Shown here: one piece after another, positions 39,061 to 53,167 of the stretch
Layout of the letters: each line of letters starts with the position of its first letter
Position numbering within the stretch: the stretch's first letter is position 1
Assembly (NCBI GenBank): GCA_016165875.1
Contig: JABBOT010000002.1
Location: forward strand, 3,683,540-3,747,539
Source of the DNA: Acanthopleura granulata
Lineage: Eukaryota > Mollusca > Polyplacophora > Chitonida > Chitonidae
Direction of reading: 5' to 3'
Length of the DNA: 64,000 nucleotides
Position numbers and translations under genes: made by a program
Notes under the pieces: generated by a model
Told to the model about the DNA's origin: nothing
Databases searched by the model: none
The model's input: only the letters and a program-made list of their open reading frames with translations

Positions 39061-41371
39061 CTGACATTAGAGTGATGTCAAACATTCTTCATGAGTATAG
39101 GACACCTGTGTTTTGATCATGCCTTGGCATGATCAGGATTAGCACAGGGGTGAAATGCGGAGTTCCAGGTTCGTAAATGCTTTACTGGGTGTGGATATGT
39201 GTCATCTGTAAGCCAAGCTGGGAAGACTGATGCAGACATTAGATAGACAGCTTATATGTATGCTTGACCAAACAGACCACAGGCATTTCTTTTTAACTGT
39301 TGAATTTTTGGAAGCTTTGGACATCTGTATAAATGTTATTTGATCAACTAGTTATTTTTATCCCAGACCCAGAGTTCAAGGCGGCAGTATGTTCAAGCCA
39401 GCCAATTCAGAATACAAGATACATATATATACAAATACACAATTGCTTATTTTTATGACACAAATACATCCATGGCAATTCTCTGTTCTCTTATATTCAA
39501 AATAGGAATGAAGGTCCACATTTTATGGAAAAGAGTAGATCAAACACTATAAAAACATTTTGAAGTCAGCTTTGATACTGGTTAAGTTTGGATAATTCAT
39601 TCTGACATTTGTAATAATGTCACTCAAAACGGGCGCACTCTTCTCAAAAAGATTTCCTACGTACACATTATAAGCTTTCATTGCCATATACCAACATGTG
39701 TCATCCACTGATTCTGTTTTTTAAATTTCGAAAGTAAACCATACTACATACCCACTTATATCGCACAAAGTGACTCAGCAAACCTACAGAAGATATCCAC
39801 AAGACACAGGCATGGAAAATACATGTACACGCATAAACTATCTTCAAAAGTCAAAAAATTCTGAAAAGGTAATTTCCAATCTCTTGTATTTCCACCCAGA
39901 TCTCTTAAAAAAACGTTCTAAAACAGATTTTCCGTTACCTTATTCCTAGCACCCATCACTGGTAACAGCCCCATCTGTGTCACAGCGAAACACAAGTACA
40001 CTGAAGGTTTGATGGCAGACCAACTGTTGATCAGAGCTAGTCTCAAACCTTAGCTGTCAAGCTGACTGAATCAGAGCCAATCCCTCCTCACCCCCCTCCC
40101 TATCATAAACACCGGTTACTCACCGCCAGGAGGGGAATTCCCCAGTTCTACAGCGCCACTGGAAAATGGGGCTAATGTATACTGAATGCTGCTATGTTTA
40201 TTCTGATTCAATTAGCGGGGCGAAAGCTGCTTGCTTTGGGGATGGTGTTGGAGTCTGAAATTCCAATCCAGTGCTGGTGGTATTATTATCTGTACAAAGT
40301 CATTCATGGATGATGGTGTCATGTAAGAGGGTTTTCTTCCCACTTTGATTCTGCTGGCAGGTTTCCACTGACCTACGCTGTGGTTATCTTCCACCTCCCT
40401 TACAACACTGACAGCATGAGCGCTTTGCTGTCAGACTGCTGACGCATGCTGCCTTTCCAATACAATACCAGGCTTTATACTAGTCTATCATCTCAGTTCT
40501 CTTTTCTACATGTACCGCAATTGTATTGGAAATGGTGTCAGCAGTCCATATACAGGTAGAAATACCTACAAACCAGATGTGGACTGAGACAAAATTCCTG
40601 GGGGTTTTCTAGCCACTTTCTCGATATGGTAACCACATCGAGAAATACCAGGAAAATTGAGTTTTACAAAAATTTCATACTGAGTTTTCATGAAATAAAT
40701 TGGACTTTTGATACCCTGGTGATGAAAAAATATTGAGTTTTCTGATTTGTTCAAATTCAATTTCATAAAAACAAAACATTGGCTAGAAAAAAACCTATAT
40801 CCCGTGTAATTTTCATTTGATAAATTTTCTTAAAGCATATTATTATACCCAGGAATGAGTACTAATTTTTAATCATCCAAGTATGATGGTACAGTTTTTC
40901 AGATTATCTACTTCCAACTAAGCTTACCTTCAGTCAATATTCGATGCATACATCACACACTAAATCAGATCAAGGGAAACATGTTAAGAGACATCACAGC
41001 CCCACAAATTTTATATAAAGATGCATGACCACAGAAAATGCTTAGAAGCATATCATCAATAAAATTATTACTAACAAAATGGGCTTTTTGAAAATGACAG
41101 ATAATCCCACAGAAAGGCATTCAACAATCTGTTAGGGTCCATTTCTTTCACAATTGCTAAATGCAATTATACGACAGGCGCCAAATTATAAATTTTGCGG
41201 GGATTTAATCTAATACTGAGCATTCTGTGAATTGACAACAAGAATGTTTTCTGGCATAAATGACAAATTTTTTACCATAAAGGAGGGAAATGTGGTAAAC
41301 TTTACTCATGGTTAGTGTTGGGATGACATATTATGAGCTGCCACAAGTTACAATTAAGGAAGAAGCACACT

Positions 41372-41479
41372 TTGACCTGTCAAATTACAAGTTAAGTCAT
41401 CCCTCTATTGACCTGTCTAAATACTGGTTAAGACAACCTTCTCCTGACCTGTCAAATTGCTGCTTCAGTTCATGTTACC
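41372..41479. repeat. Three tandem units of 36 bp
   Basis: Copies begin at 41372, 41408 and 41444, each opening T-TGACCTGTC-AAAT. Spacing is exactly 36 bp, and the period being a multiple of three keeps a plus-strand frame open with a 12-residue repeat (DLSNYKLSHPSI, DLSKYWLRQPSP, DLSNCCF). The frame has no other sign of being a gene. Confidence 0.85.
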
Positions 41480-41555
41480 TTTTTTTTTATCTTTTAGTTT
41501 ACGTGTCAATGTCTAGTGCAAATACCTAAGCTACCATACACACAGTCACACATAG

Positions 41556-41570
41556 ATATATATATATATA
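41556..41570. repeat. (AT)n microsatellite
   Basis: About seven and a half AT units just after the 36-bp triplet repeat region. Confidence 0.9.
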
Positions 41571-44500
41571 CTTTCTGACACTTTATATAGGAAAAAAAAA
41601 TCAAACAATTCTCCAGCAGACAATGTGAATACATTTGTAAAATTAACAATGGTTTGCTAATTATGACTCTCATTAAGTCAATCAATGCTGGCAGTGTACC
41701 TGTAGATTTTAATCCAATCTTGAATATTGTTTTGCAAATATACTGGAGCCATTATTAAAAGGAACCACAATAAGTAAATAAAAGTTATACTCTCACCTCA
41801 CTTTCATCAGACTAAAACCCTTTTAAAAACTGAATTCAGAAACAGCTTAATTGTAAAACCATCTTGTCTCTTTTTACACTTTTACATGTTCAGTTGAAAT
41901 TTTGCCCAGAGCAAAGCTTGAGATTTTTTCACTGTTACATATACAGAGTTTATGTGATTAATTTTTTCTCATAAAACTTATACATAAACCCTTCACTCAT
42001 ACTGTACTTTCAGTACTACAAAGCATGCCATGGACAAACTTGCAGCACAAACAGGCTAAATATAGGTTTGTATACTAGCTTCCCTCCATCTGCTGCAACT
42101 GTGATCCATATGAGTCTCTGATTGCATGGCACACACTTGATCTAGAGGGAGCCATATGGTCACATCAGTAACACCCTGGTATTCCTGGTTAGGGGAAAAA
42201 AACTGACCAAGCAGACAGGCTAAAATCTTCAAACAAACTCTGGACAAAGTTAAACAAGATGGTATGCTTCTGTAGGCACTTTGGCCCTTGATGCGGACAT
42301 ATTCTCTCAGCGCTGTTGAAAGGCAAGGGGAAAAAACTCCCCCAACTGTTAGAATTCATCAATGCTGATGTTGAGAATGTAAGACAGGCCTTGCTCGGTT
42401 GGTCTGTTGGAATGATTTAACTGGACCTAGGTACACATACAGTCAGGGCATGATTTATTGTCAACATATGGTCAGTCAATTAATACCAAATTTGTTTCAG
42501 GAAATGAGAGGAGACAAGTTGAATGAAAACTATCAAAAGTTCAAAATTTCTGCCCACTCCTTACTCGTAATACAAATTGTTAGTCATTAGGTCCTCCATA
42601 TTTCTCACGTGCCACATAAAAAAAAAAAACGCATATAGGGTGTATCGTACTTTGGGGCACATCACTGTTTTAACCTGGTATTTTTAAAAGAAAAAGACAG
42701 CACATGATTGGGGTACTGTTCATTAAAAAGATTATAAAATTCTGTCTTGAATATAAAAACCTGTTTGAAACTGTATGAATTCCTTGCTGAATTATCTTCA
42801 TTTGAAGTGTGAAGAATTGTGCTGCCCACTGAGGATCTGAAGGCGCCCATGCTTTTAGGCTGATGAGAGATTGACCAATCAGAGGGCTAGGAGATATCAG
42901 CTGTTTATTAGCTGTGACAATAATGTTCTAAGTTGTCTTTAACATGTAATTATGCTATATGTTAATGTTATTTGTCTCAATTATAACAAGTACATGAGTG
43001 AACAACACTGAAAAGTTTTTCCAGACCACTGTGTTGTAGCTGGATTAAGTTTCTTGATCATTTCATGTTATAAATTTACATATATACTTAAGCTTCAACC
43101 AGAAAACTAGCAGCTTACTACAATCACAGGTGAAAAGAGTGTTCCGGCACTTGGAACAATTACGTCACAGCCCAGGCAGAGTGGCTGCATTTCAAGCTAG
43201 CCGAAAGAGCAAGGTCATATGTCAATTTCCACTATCGTAGTAGTTTACCGAAATAAACATAATATTGTCCAAACTTTCCGCACTCAGCTTAGAACATGTG
43301 CTGTGTTTCACTTTAAGCACGCTGTAATATGACTGGTTAAGTAAGACATAAAAACCAAAGCATACATGCATGCATACCCTGGTATTATTCACAGTTAGAG
43401 GTACTCCCAAAGCGTTCTTGTGTAAGAACCATACCATCTAGGCCAAATGCATGTCCAGAATCTTGGTAAATCCAAGATGTTTTTCATAAACCCACTGGCA
43501 TACTGGATCCCACATACAACAATACTTATCACATGTGACAATTATAACAAACATATATGTGTAAAAAGTTCTAAATTGTGAAACATGGCCCAGACAAATA
43601 AGTTAGAAATTCTCGGACAAATTGTTAAAACAAGTGAAATCTCCCAAGAGCTCCATGTCAACTGCAAACAGAAGCAAAACAACACTGCAAATCATATTAC
43701 CTCATCCATGATGTATGTCATCTGTCCACATTAATACCAAAGCTTTTTTTTTTTAAGAAAAGATCATATTCCATAATGGCCATACAATATATACATTTCA
43801 TCATTATGTAGACTTCTGTTCCTTAATTAACTGAATGTTGTTAATTTTGCTCATATGGAATATGATCCAAGGCACAGAATCACAACTAAATGTTGGGAGA
43901 GTTATTTCCGTTTTAAAGATCAAACACAAGTATGTATCTGAAGATGAAGTACAGTTTGAACCATTTTAGGACAATGACGCTTTTTTTCTAAGGTTTCCTT
44001 ATCCTTTCCCCCACCCAAAAGTTTAATTTTATTCTAAAATTGGCAGAACAGCATGTATATACACATTATTTGCTGCTTTTATCATGCAAGAACACAGTAC
44101 GTCATTCAAAAACTGACTTAATCCCCAATCAATTTAGTGACCTTGCCATGACAGTATTCCTGGTGTTAAAAATTCTTATTAAAGCTCGTCAGATCTACAT
44201 CGTGATCTTACAGCAGTAACATTTTGATATACAGAAAAAAAACATACAAAACATATGGGACTTGATGTGTTTTTTCTGGATGTATTTGATGACTGCAGAA
44301 AAAAAGGTTGCTGTATATCTTTTATATGTTTTTCATTTGTAACTTGTTCATGTTATGACTCTTTTTAAACTTTTTGATCGAAATATCTTGGACTACCTCT
44401 TCAATGTCAAACAGTGAAATTACCTGAGAACGAGGGAAACCTTTGTGAAACACTAAAGATATACTGTGAATTCTGTGGTTAGTCATTATCGCCTAAGAAA

Positions 44501-46172
44501 TCTTTCAAGACCTGAAGCGTGCCAAACCAAAGGAAGCAGTCATTTTGGACCCAAGTTTGTGTGGTTGTTGAGGTGTTGGGTTTGTGGTTTATAGCCACAA
44601 CATAGATCAGCTCAGACCTCACAGGTGAGTAGTTCACTGTCAGTCAATGGGCAGCCTTAACCACAGATTAACCTGTCTCTGTCCATCACATCCCACCCTA
44701 AAGACTGGATGTTGTGAAATCTCCTACCCCAGGCACTCGGCCAAAATAGGCACTTCAGACCAAAAACAACCCCCCCCCCTTCTCCAAACCTCTGTGAAAG
44801 TACTTTAGTGAAGCAAAAATCACAGGACTGTCTTCAGGTAAAGATCGGTAATACCTATGTTTGACAGTTTGTAATTACAAGCCTTAGAAATATTTTTTTC
44901 TTGTACAGTCTTAAAACACAGTCTTTAGAGTCTTAGTCTTCTTGTTTCAAATCTCCTGCCAAATTGCATATTGCTATGAGGTCTAAGGACGTTGTCTTTG
45001 TTTTTGAGTAGGCGTGTGAATATGGCGTATATTTATACAGGTTTGTTTCAGCAGATAAATTTTGTTTCCAGATTTTATTTCAGGTGAGCGAAAACATGCA
45101 AGTGTGATAGCATGCCACGAACTTGATGGCTTGAAGTCAGTATAACTAAGTTAAATGTACATGTGTATGTAATGAGAAAGGGGGCAAAAAAAAAAGACTA
45201 CAATGCACTACAATAGCCTCAGCATTACTTGTTCACTTTGACATTTTCACCTTCGGTTACCTCAGCTCTTCAAGTTGAAATGTAGATTATACCTCATCAT
45301 AGCATATTAGCACTGATAATCCGATACATGAAACTACAGGTAGAAAGAGCCAGTAACTAATCACAGCATATCATGTGTGCGTTCTCACTAAATCATGGGC
45401 TCCAAGACATTGGAATTGTCCTTGAACCATCTGGAAACCAACAGGAGATTAAGCAAGCAATACATGTAAGATCCAGAGATGAGAGGCCACAAGTCTCAAG
45501 GGTAGGTAACAACAGACCAACCATTTCACTGTACCCTCAGACCAGGCCAAAAGGCCTCTGAAGAATGGTAAACTAATAGCTTTGCTCCCTAGCAAATTAT
45601 GCCACAGATGTTCTGACTAAGGCCTCTTTTTCAGTGTGGCTGGCTGGCTATCTCTACAAGGATCTACAGGCAGGCCACAAGTTATCATCACAGCATCTAC
45701 ATAAGAGAGCATCTATGCCTTGCAATAGGTCAGCATACCTGTTTATCCTGTGATAAAATACCACTTTCTGGTTCCTATTAGATCCCAGCCTTCTTTATGG
45801 CTATATTACATAAGGTCAGTTGTGAGACAGTATAATATAACAAACCGTATCTACGCAAGGAATGTGCGTACTTTAGGATACATTAGTGTTTATTCGGCAA
45901 TAAAATGCATGGTGTATGGCATGAGGTCAACTGTCAGAAAATTCAAAAGCAAAACACAAACAATCAGTACATTAGTACTTTGAAGTGGACAAATGAGGAT
46001 GTGTTGATAAAGTGCATCTGCCAAGGTAAAATCACACTTCCAGTCAACAGTTCCAATGTATCTCCAAAATGAAACTACACTGAACATTTGAAGTATCTGC
46101 AAACATCAAAATTGATGAACGAATTTGGGTTGGGACATAGTCATAGCTTCACCAATAAGGAACTACCCACTA

Positions 46173-46405
46173 AATTTATCTATCTGATTGTTTTTCATCT
46201 CGTACTAAAGAATATTTCACTTGTATCACAGTGGTCAGCACTATGGTTGGAGGAAACTGGACAGGGCAAATCCACGACCACTGGCACGTTGCTGACTGAC
46301 CTTCCCACATGGGACCTGAGAGGAAGTCAGGATGAGTTGGGCTTGAACTCACAGAAACTGCATTAGTGAAGAGCTCCCAGTGGGTTAATGTGCTGCGACA
46401 GTACG
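46173..46405 (-). mobile_element. tRNA-derived SINE, degraded
   Basis: Reverse-strand copy with tail AAATTTATCTATCTGATTG, AAGAATATTTCACTTGTATC, and the GGAGGAAACTGGACAGGGC middle, reaching GAACTCACAGAAACTGCATT at the B-box side. It has small internal deletions. The longest open frame of the window (158 codons, minus strand) runs across this element and is therefore not a gene. Confidence 0.85.
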
Positions 46406-49400
46406 CAACCCACAAATCTACAGCCCCATACCCTGACAGTTTTACTACTGGCATATAGCCACATACAAGGGAGCTGTGAATGAAATGTTGCATGCAAGAA
46501 TCAAAAATATACCTCAATTCGCAGCTATACGAATTACTTTTAAATGCGATTTCTGACAATGAGATATTGCATTTGTTCAGTACTGTTAAGAGCATTCCTG
46601 CGATACGATAAGTTGGACAATTCCATGAGAATAGATTACTAAGTATCAGCAAAGGCTAAAATCAGATAATCTGTCATTAATCTCATGAAAGTAACAATAT
46701 ACTGAATCTGCAGTATGGAAAAGCCAGGTTCAGATTAAGAGGAATAGTTGTATTAATTTTCAATGGTGCTGACCACTTAGTTATATGCACCAATTTACCA
46801 TAACCAATCCCAACAAGAAAATAAAATGCGCTAGAAGAGTCTCTCTGTGTCCCAGGGGGTCAGGCCATTTTCCACAGGGCCTAAGAGGAATGTTGTGTTT
46901 CTGAAGTACTAGCATAAAATAAAGATCTACCATCAATATACCATGTTTTCACCACAGATACCCAACAATGCTGTTTGCTGAAATATTAATAAAGTTGGCT
47001 CCAATACGAATTTAGAGATTTCCATATCTTAGGGACTAGGTCATCAACTATAGTGCCAGACTGTCTGGCTTTGCACAAAGGACCAACATTCTCTAAAAGG
47101 TGTCCTGAAAGGCAGGAGTTTGGTTCCTTATGCTCCATCAGAAAACTTTCAAAGTCTCCTTGAGTTTATAAATTTCGACAAGGAAGTCAATGAAAGTACA
47201 ATGGGACAACACCACGGAGGGCTTAAGGGAATCCATAAACAGGTTGTGAAATATGTCTTCTGCTGTGGCAATCAGACAGGGCCCCGGGTCCTGTAAAGTC
47301 CTGGATAATTAAGTCTCTAGGACTGCTTCCATAAAGTAATTTTTCATTAAAGTAAAGTTTTTAAAGCTAAACTAACATATTCTTGAAATTTTAAAACAAA
47401 GGCATGGATAGTGAATGTATATCATGCTGTAGCACAATTGATACATATTTCAAAACCATTCAATATGAAATAAACTGTTAAATTGAGTTCAGAAAGGTTT
47501 TGACTTGCTTTGTGGAATCGGACCCTGTTTGATTCTTCTGAGCTATTGCAGGTATGTCTGCAGCCTTAAGTCAGAGGGATTGTCAAGTACTTTGTGATGA
47601 GTGTGCACCAATCATAGCCGATAGACAGTACTGAGTAACCGAAGAATTCTTCAGTATCCAGCTCAATACCAATCCAACAAATCAACAAATCACATGAGAG
47701 TGTTATGGAACACATGTGGAATGCTTGATTGGCAGAGCCATATAGGCATGTAATCATTCTTGTCTTATGATAACTGTGCAAATTTATCTAAATATGTATG
47801 TCAGCAAATGGGAAACTAAGGTACATGTGTCAGGCTTTAGCTTCATACATCGTTGTTGTTCTGGCTAAACCAGTTGCCAGAGTTCAGACAATTTAAACCC
47901 AATCCCCTGGCTGTCAGTTGGAGTAAAAGGTCTGACAGAGGAGGCCCGCTTCAAGGTAACAGGCCCTTCTCTGAAGTAATGATGGAATTGGGCATCTAAT
48001 GGTGACCTTTAACCTAGGCTGTCATACTCAGATGGTCTCAACTGGCTTCCTTAGTTCGCATTCCAGCACAGTTAATCTTAAAACAGGTTAGAACCCACAG
48101 AAGCTGAAAATTGCTTGCTTTATCCCTCCCCCCTCCAAGATCATATGATCCAACTCATCCACAGCTCTGTCAGGTATTCTGACAGAATCTGTCACCACGA
48201 CAACCACAAGTTGTATATCACAAAGTCCGCTGGGGAAAAAAACATTTTTTTGAACAAAAATACTTTTATCTTAAAAAAAGGGTATTTCCCCTCGTAAATA
48301 AAAAGAAAATGTTCATTTCAGTCAAAGAAAGTCAAAGAAAATCGAGAAACTCAAAACCTAATTAATTGGACTTTTGTAGTGAAATGTGTAATTTCCAAGA
48401 GCAGTTTTCAATTTCTCACTTACATGCTGTAAAATACTATCATAATATGACATGGTTGTCTAACTACCATATATATAATCAGGGCCCTGGTTAATAATAG
48501 TACTTCTGTTTTGCCCTGGAAGATAAATTGTTTGCTAACAGGCACCGGTACATGAAATGTTGAAAATTCTCTAAGGCCACGACATGGTATCAACACAGTT
48601 GACCATGCACCCTGGTGACAGGATACATGTTGTCAGGTGGTAATAACAGGGTTTCTACCAGAACGGCATCTCTGTCATTACTTTAAATATGTGTTCTGCA
48701 TAACTCCTATCATAACTTCAGATTCTGACAGTAATTGTTGTTATGTTGATATTTATAGGGTTGCATGCTTTCTGGGAAGGTGGATACAGAGTGTGCCAGG
48801 GCATTCATGTATAAACCAATAAACAATTGAGGCATATTGTGGTGTGGAGCCTCATGTTAAATATACAGGTAAAACTACATGACTAAACACCAAGTGAAAG
48901 CAATTAATATATTCATCCTGTCAGGGAACAGAAGTAAAGGTGTGAAATCAAATGATTGCTTGGTTCCATCATAAAGTCAATGAGTTGTCTACAACAGAAA
49001 CAATGAAACCAAGGCTTTTGGCTGCCTTGTGGCAAAGTAACCTGTTAAACATACACAAACCTGAAGATATTAATCCAAACCAAACCTACGTGCCATTCAG
49101 ACTTGAAAGCTAGGTAATAAGTGGTAAATGTTAAAAAGTCATCACGACTTTCCTCGCTCCACCACTCCCATCCCCACCCCCCACTGAATACCAGCTCCAC
49201 CCCTGGGGATGTTACATATTGCTCATTTCCTGAGACACCTTTACAACTTGATCCTGTCTGAGATAGCGGTCCTGGAATAACACCTGGCAAATCTCCCTGC
49301 TTCATGGCAACAAAAGTCAAAGCCATGTGCACCTTGCATGTGGCCGCGATTCCCGCAAGACTGAACCAAAAGGTACACCATTATACAACGGCAGATTCTT

Positions 49401-50722
49401 TAGATCGCTGTAACATCACGCTTCTGTGTTCAGCACAAATATGCATTTTCATGGCAGATTTTTTCTCCCCAGTCAGTATGGTGATTACCTTATTAATTAG
49501 TCTAACTCAACTGGCAGGAATAGAATTAAGAGGTTCATGTAGCTGCCAAGGGGCTGATGTCTCTCTAAACTTCTTAGCATATATACATACATATATCTAC
49601 TTGTGAAGTTTTTGCACAGCTGTGCCTGCCCACAAAAAACGGGAATCTGATATTAAAATCACTTTTTGGGCAAAGAAAATTTGCTGATCACTCGTCTTAG
49701 CTGAACACGGAATGGTGTAACTTGCTCTTTTTCACCTGAACAGTTAGAATGAAACCTTAACTGAGTTAAACTGATAAGAGTCCTGGTTTCATCGGTTTTG
49801 GGCGACAACTACACTGGTTTCATTGTTCTGGTTTCATTCTCCATGTTGTCACCTATAACATATGTGTTCACATGAACACATAACCTCAATTTGTGACAGT
49901 CATCGCGACTATCACGCCCTTAGTTGAAGAAGTCACATGTTCATATTCAGCTTTCACTGCAGCTTTAAGCCAGGAGGTTTATCACATACTCTGCTTTCCA
50001 CCAACCATAAACCTCCTCAACATCACAAAAGCATAAACCACGCTTGAGTATGGCATTACACACCAACCAAATAAAGACAAATAATCTCTGGAGCTAAATG
50101 CATATAGCAGAGGAGGAAAAAAAGACAGCCTTCAGGAAGTGTTTCCAAATTACACCACAATTTCATTACTAAGGGTTTCAAGTCAAAGTATTATAAACAA
50201 TCATGTAACTGCATTATACAAGTAGTAAAAATAAAACCTCTAACTAATCATTTGAAATCCATGACAAATTAATTCATAACAGAGATTAATGGCTTTACAT
50301 GAACAAACAGCCTATGAATTATACATTTGGGCTTTAATATCAGGCCCATGGTCTGGCATCACCATTAGATATAGAAGATTAAATCTGTGATTAACATGAA
50401 AGCATCAGCGCCAAAGAGTAATTTTGTTCTTTATGTCGCTATCAACGAAAACACAATTGAACGATCATGGCTCTATTGCAAATGCAAAATCCAATTTAGG
50501 TTCAAACCTTACCTTGATGTGTTCCCAAATACAGGTAAATCCAGTCATTGTGACCCAAGTGTGATCTGATGATGATTATATAATGAAGATCAATATTTAG
50601 GTGGTGGCGTAAGTGTAGGAGAGTTATCCGTGGGCCAATGGTACTCTATAGTAGTCACTGTACTGCAAGCTATACAGTCCTGCTGACCAGACTGTAACAC
50701 TTCATCCTGGCACACTCCCACA

Positions 50723-50738
50723 CTCTCTCTCTCTCTCT
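50723..50738. repeat. (CT)8 microsatellite
   Basis: Uninterrupted CT dinucleotides within a pyrimidine-rich run in an AT-rich surround. Confidence 0.9.
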
Positions 50739-51012
50739 ATCTACTCCCCTATAAGTATAACTAACACACAAACATACAGGCAGCGCCACCAACTGTTGGG
50801 ATAAGAATGATGGGCAGGCCACCTCAAACCAACAGCTGGAATTCCCTCCACCCTCCTTCAAACAACTGGCAGATTTCTGTGGTCCTGTACATCAGCAGTA
50901 CATCCCATGTCCAGTGTCTTTACTGACCAGCAGTCAGCTTGGCTGAATTACAGCTGGCCAGATTTGATACCCATCTGATGGTCAGATATATCAGTCTGGA
51001 CAGAGTAGGAGA

Positions 51013-51052
51013 GGGTAAAGGGAGAAGGAGGGGGGATTTGGGGGAGGAGGGG
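51013..51052 (+). other. G-rich tract, quadruplex candidate
   Basis: Five runs of three to six G within 40 bases, separated by short A-rich or TTT spacers. It is purine-rich overall and follows a (CT)8 repeat about 275 bp upstream. Confidence 0.5.
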
Positions 51053-53144
51053 ACAGCTACCCAACTGGACAGTGCTTTAACAGGGTATCATGTTCCAGTC
51101 CCACTGCTTAATGAGATCCTACTTGGGAGGGTCATTAAAGCCATCTTCATTGTTAAGGCTGGCCACAAGATACTTTCAGAAAAGTGCTACTTATATATGG
51201 GTGCAGATGGTTGTTTACATGTAATTTTACCAAAAATGCTAATTACCAACTCTGTTTAAACAAAATACTGAATCAACATTTCTAACTGGAATTACATATA
51301 GATGTATTACATGTGTGATATTATTACCAGTTACAGGTACAATCATATCATTTTCTCAGGTAGAAACAGGCAAAGATGTCCAAACATATATAACATGTCA
51401 AAGTAAAATCTGACAAATGTATTGGCACTCTAAAACGAGAACACTTATAAGATAAGCCTACACAGCTGGAAATTTACATGCTTGATGTGTTCTGTAATTA
51501 CAGGTAAATCCTGCCACTGAGGCTCTATATTCTTATAACGAAACGAATGAAACCTTGGAAGAGAATTAGATCCAAGGCTCTTCACAGGTGAAACAAATCT
51601 TTACTACTATACAACTAGCTGAACACCTGAGCGCAGAAACTCAATAAAAAAAAAATTTGAAATAAAATTCCTGAAATGTTTTTAGGGAATTAAGGTTCAT
51701 TTTTACTGTTATAATCTAGGGTAAATGAAACAGGATGCTTGCTGTGAAGCAGAACCCATCTCCAGTGCACAGTCTGTTTACCTTACATAACACATCTGCC
51801 ACTACATGAAACGACTCTAATATGGAAACGTGCCAAGACACAAACCAGACCCAGACAAACAAATCACACAAAATTGCTGACTATAGTTTTTTGTGAAGGA
51901 AAAATGCAGGAATTCAGTAGCCGACTGAGCAAAACACGAGTCACTGAATAAACCAGTAAGTTGGGAGAATGTGCATTTACTTACTATTATGCTTCTTGTG
52001 ATATGGTCCATACTTTACGCTGACTGACGTTTGATGATGATTTTGGTGACAGAAGCAGGATATGTAGTAAGTTGCAGTGTGTAGGTCAGTCTTGACCCGT
52101 CCAGCTGGTCACCATGTTAGCTCTATATACACACCATATGCTTGACCACTCTGGCCAGATTACGACAGCCGCAGGTAATTGACCACACATTCTCTAGAAC
52201 TGGAATAGCACTATGCCGCGGTCACTTCCACCACTGCAAGAAGTTGCACACATGTCAGTGTGTGTAGGTTTTAGCATTGAGGTCTCAGTAGACTGCTGCT
52301 GGCTACATGTATATCTGTGGGAAGTGGCATATATCCACTGCCAGGTATAATATGTACATGGAGACTTGGGCACTACACATGTACAAGGATGCAGAGAATG
52401 CAGTGCGCATAGGTATTGCAGAGAAAAAACACAAGTCAGAGAAGAGCTGTGTGTTAAAGTGTGCAGTTGGTAAGTTAATAAGCTGACAAGGTCTTGGTAC
52501 TATGGTAGATTGCTCCACGTGTGTTCCAGGAGGGAGCTGTATTTATCCCTTCATTCCCAGCAGAAGGCTTGCTACGTATGCTGGAAGACACGAGACGAAA
52601 CAGTCCCTTAGTAGCCAGTCAACTATATGTAAATATGACAATGCCAGACACAGAAGAAGTCAAAGCCAATAACAGTAATTGTTCTGATTGGCATAAATTC
52701 GCAATGGTCTTAATTTTGTTTTGATATTGCTCAGTAACACAGGAGGAATGCCAAATTCATGGATTGTGCTTTTCATTCAAATGCCTATATTTAACATATA
52801 TTTCAATAACTGCTAATTTACCAATAATAAGTATATGTATAGTGAAGGTTTTGGTAATTTTTAAGATGTGCACCTCAATTTTTATTAAGTGCCTTGGAGT
52901 GCAAGCTCTACCAACAGCTTATGAGGATACTGTGAGTTTCTGGCGCAGGGTCCTATTTAAAATATTACAAAATACTATTTTGATGCCTTCTTCTAAAACA
53001 TCTCAAAGGGAAGCAAAAACCCAATACAGCTATCCACATGTAGGTACACCTTATTTCAACAAAGACTTCAATTTCCATGGTAAAGATGTGTAAACCATGG
53101 AAATGAAACCTGAAAGCCTTTCCTACGATTAATCTGCCAGTGGC

Positions 53145-53167
53145 AAAAAAAAAAAAAAAAAAAAAAA
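53145..53167 (+). repeat. Poly(A) run of 23
   Basis: Twenty-three A follow TGGC and precede GAGG. Such a run may be the end of a retroposed copy, but I recognise no element upstream. Confidence 0.9.

Noticed and set aside
40212..40433. Minus-strand frame of about 74 codons with a fairly coding-like composition (SRIKVGRKPSYMTPSSMNDF)
   Set aside because: No ATG near its start, a weak acceptor, stop-terminated without a nearby poly(A) signal, and no family match; kept only as a low-priority candidate near the possible exon at 38947-39060.
46176..46652. Longest open frame, 158 codons, minus strand
   Set aside because: It runs straight through the SINE at 46173-46405 in a non-conserved frame and shows no domain; a 150-codon frame is expected about once by chance in six frames of 64 kb at this composition.
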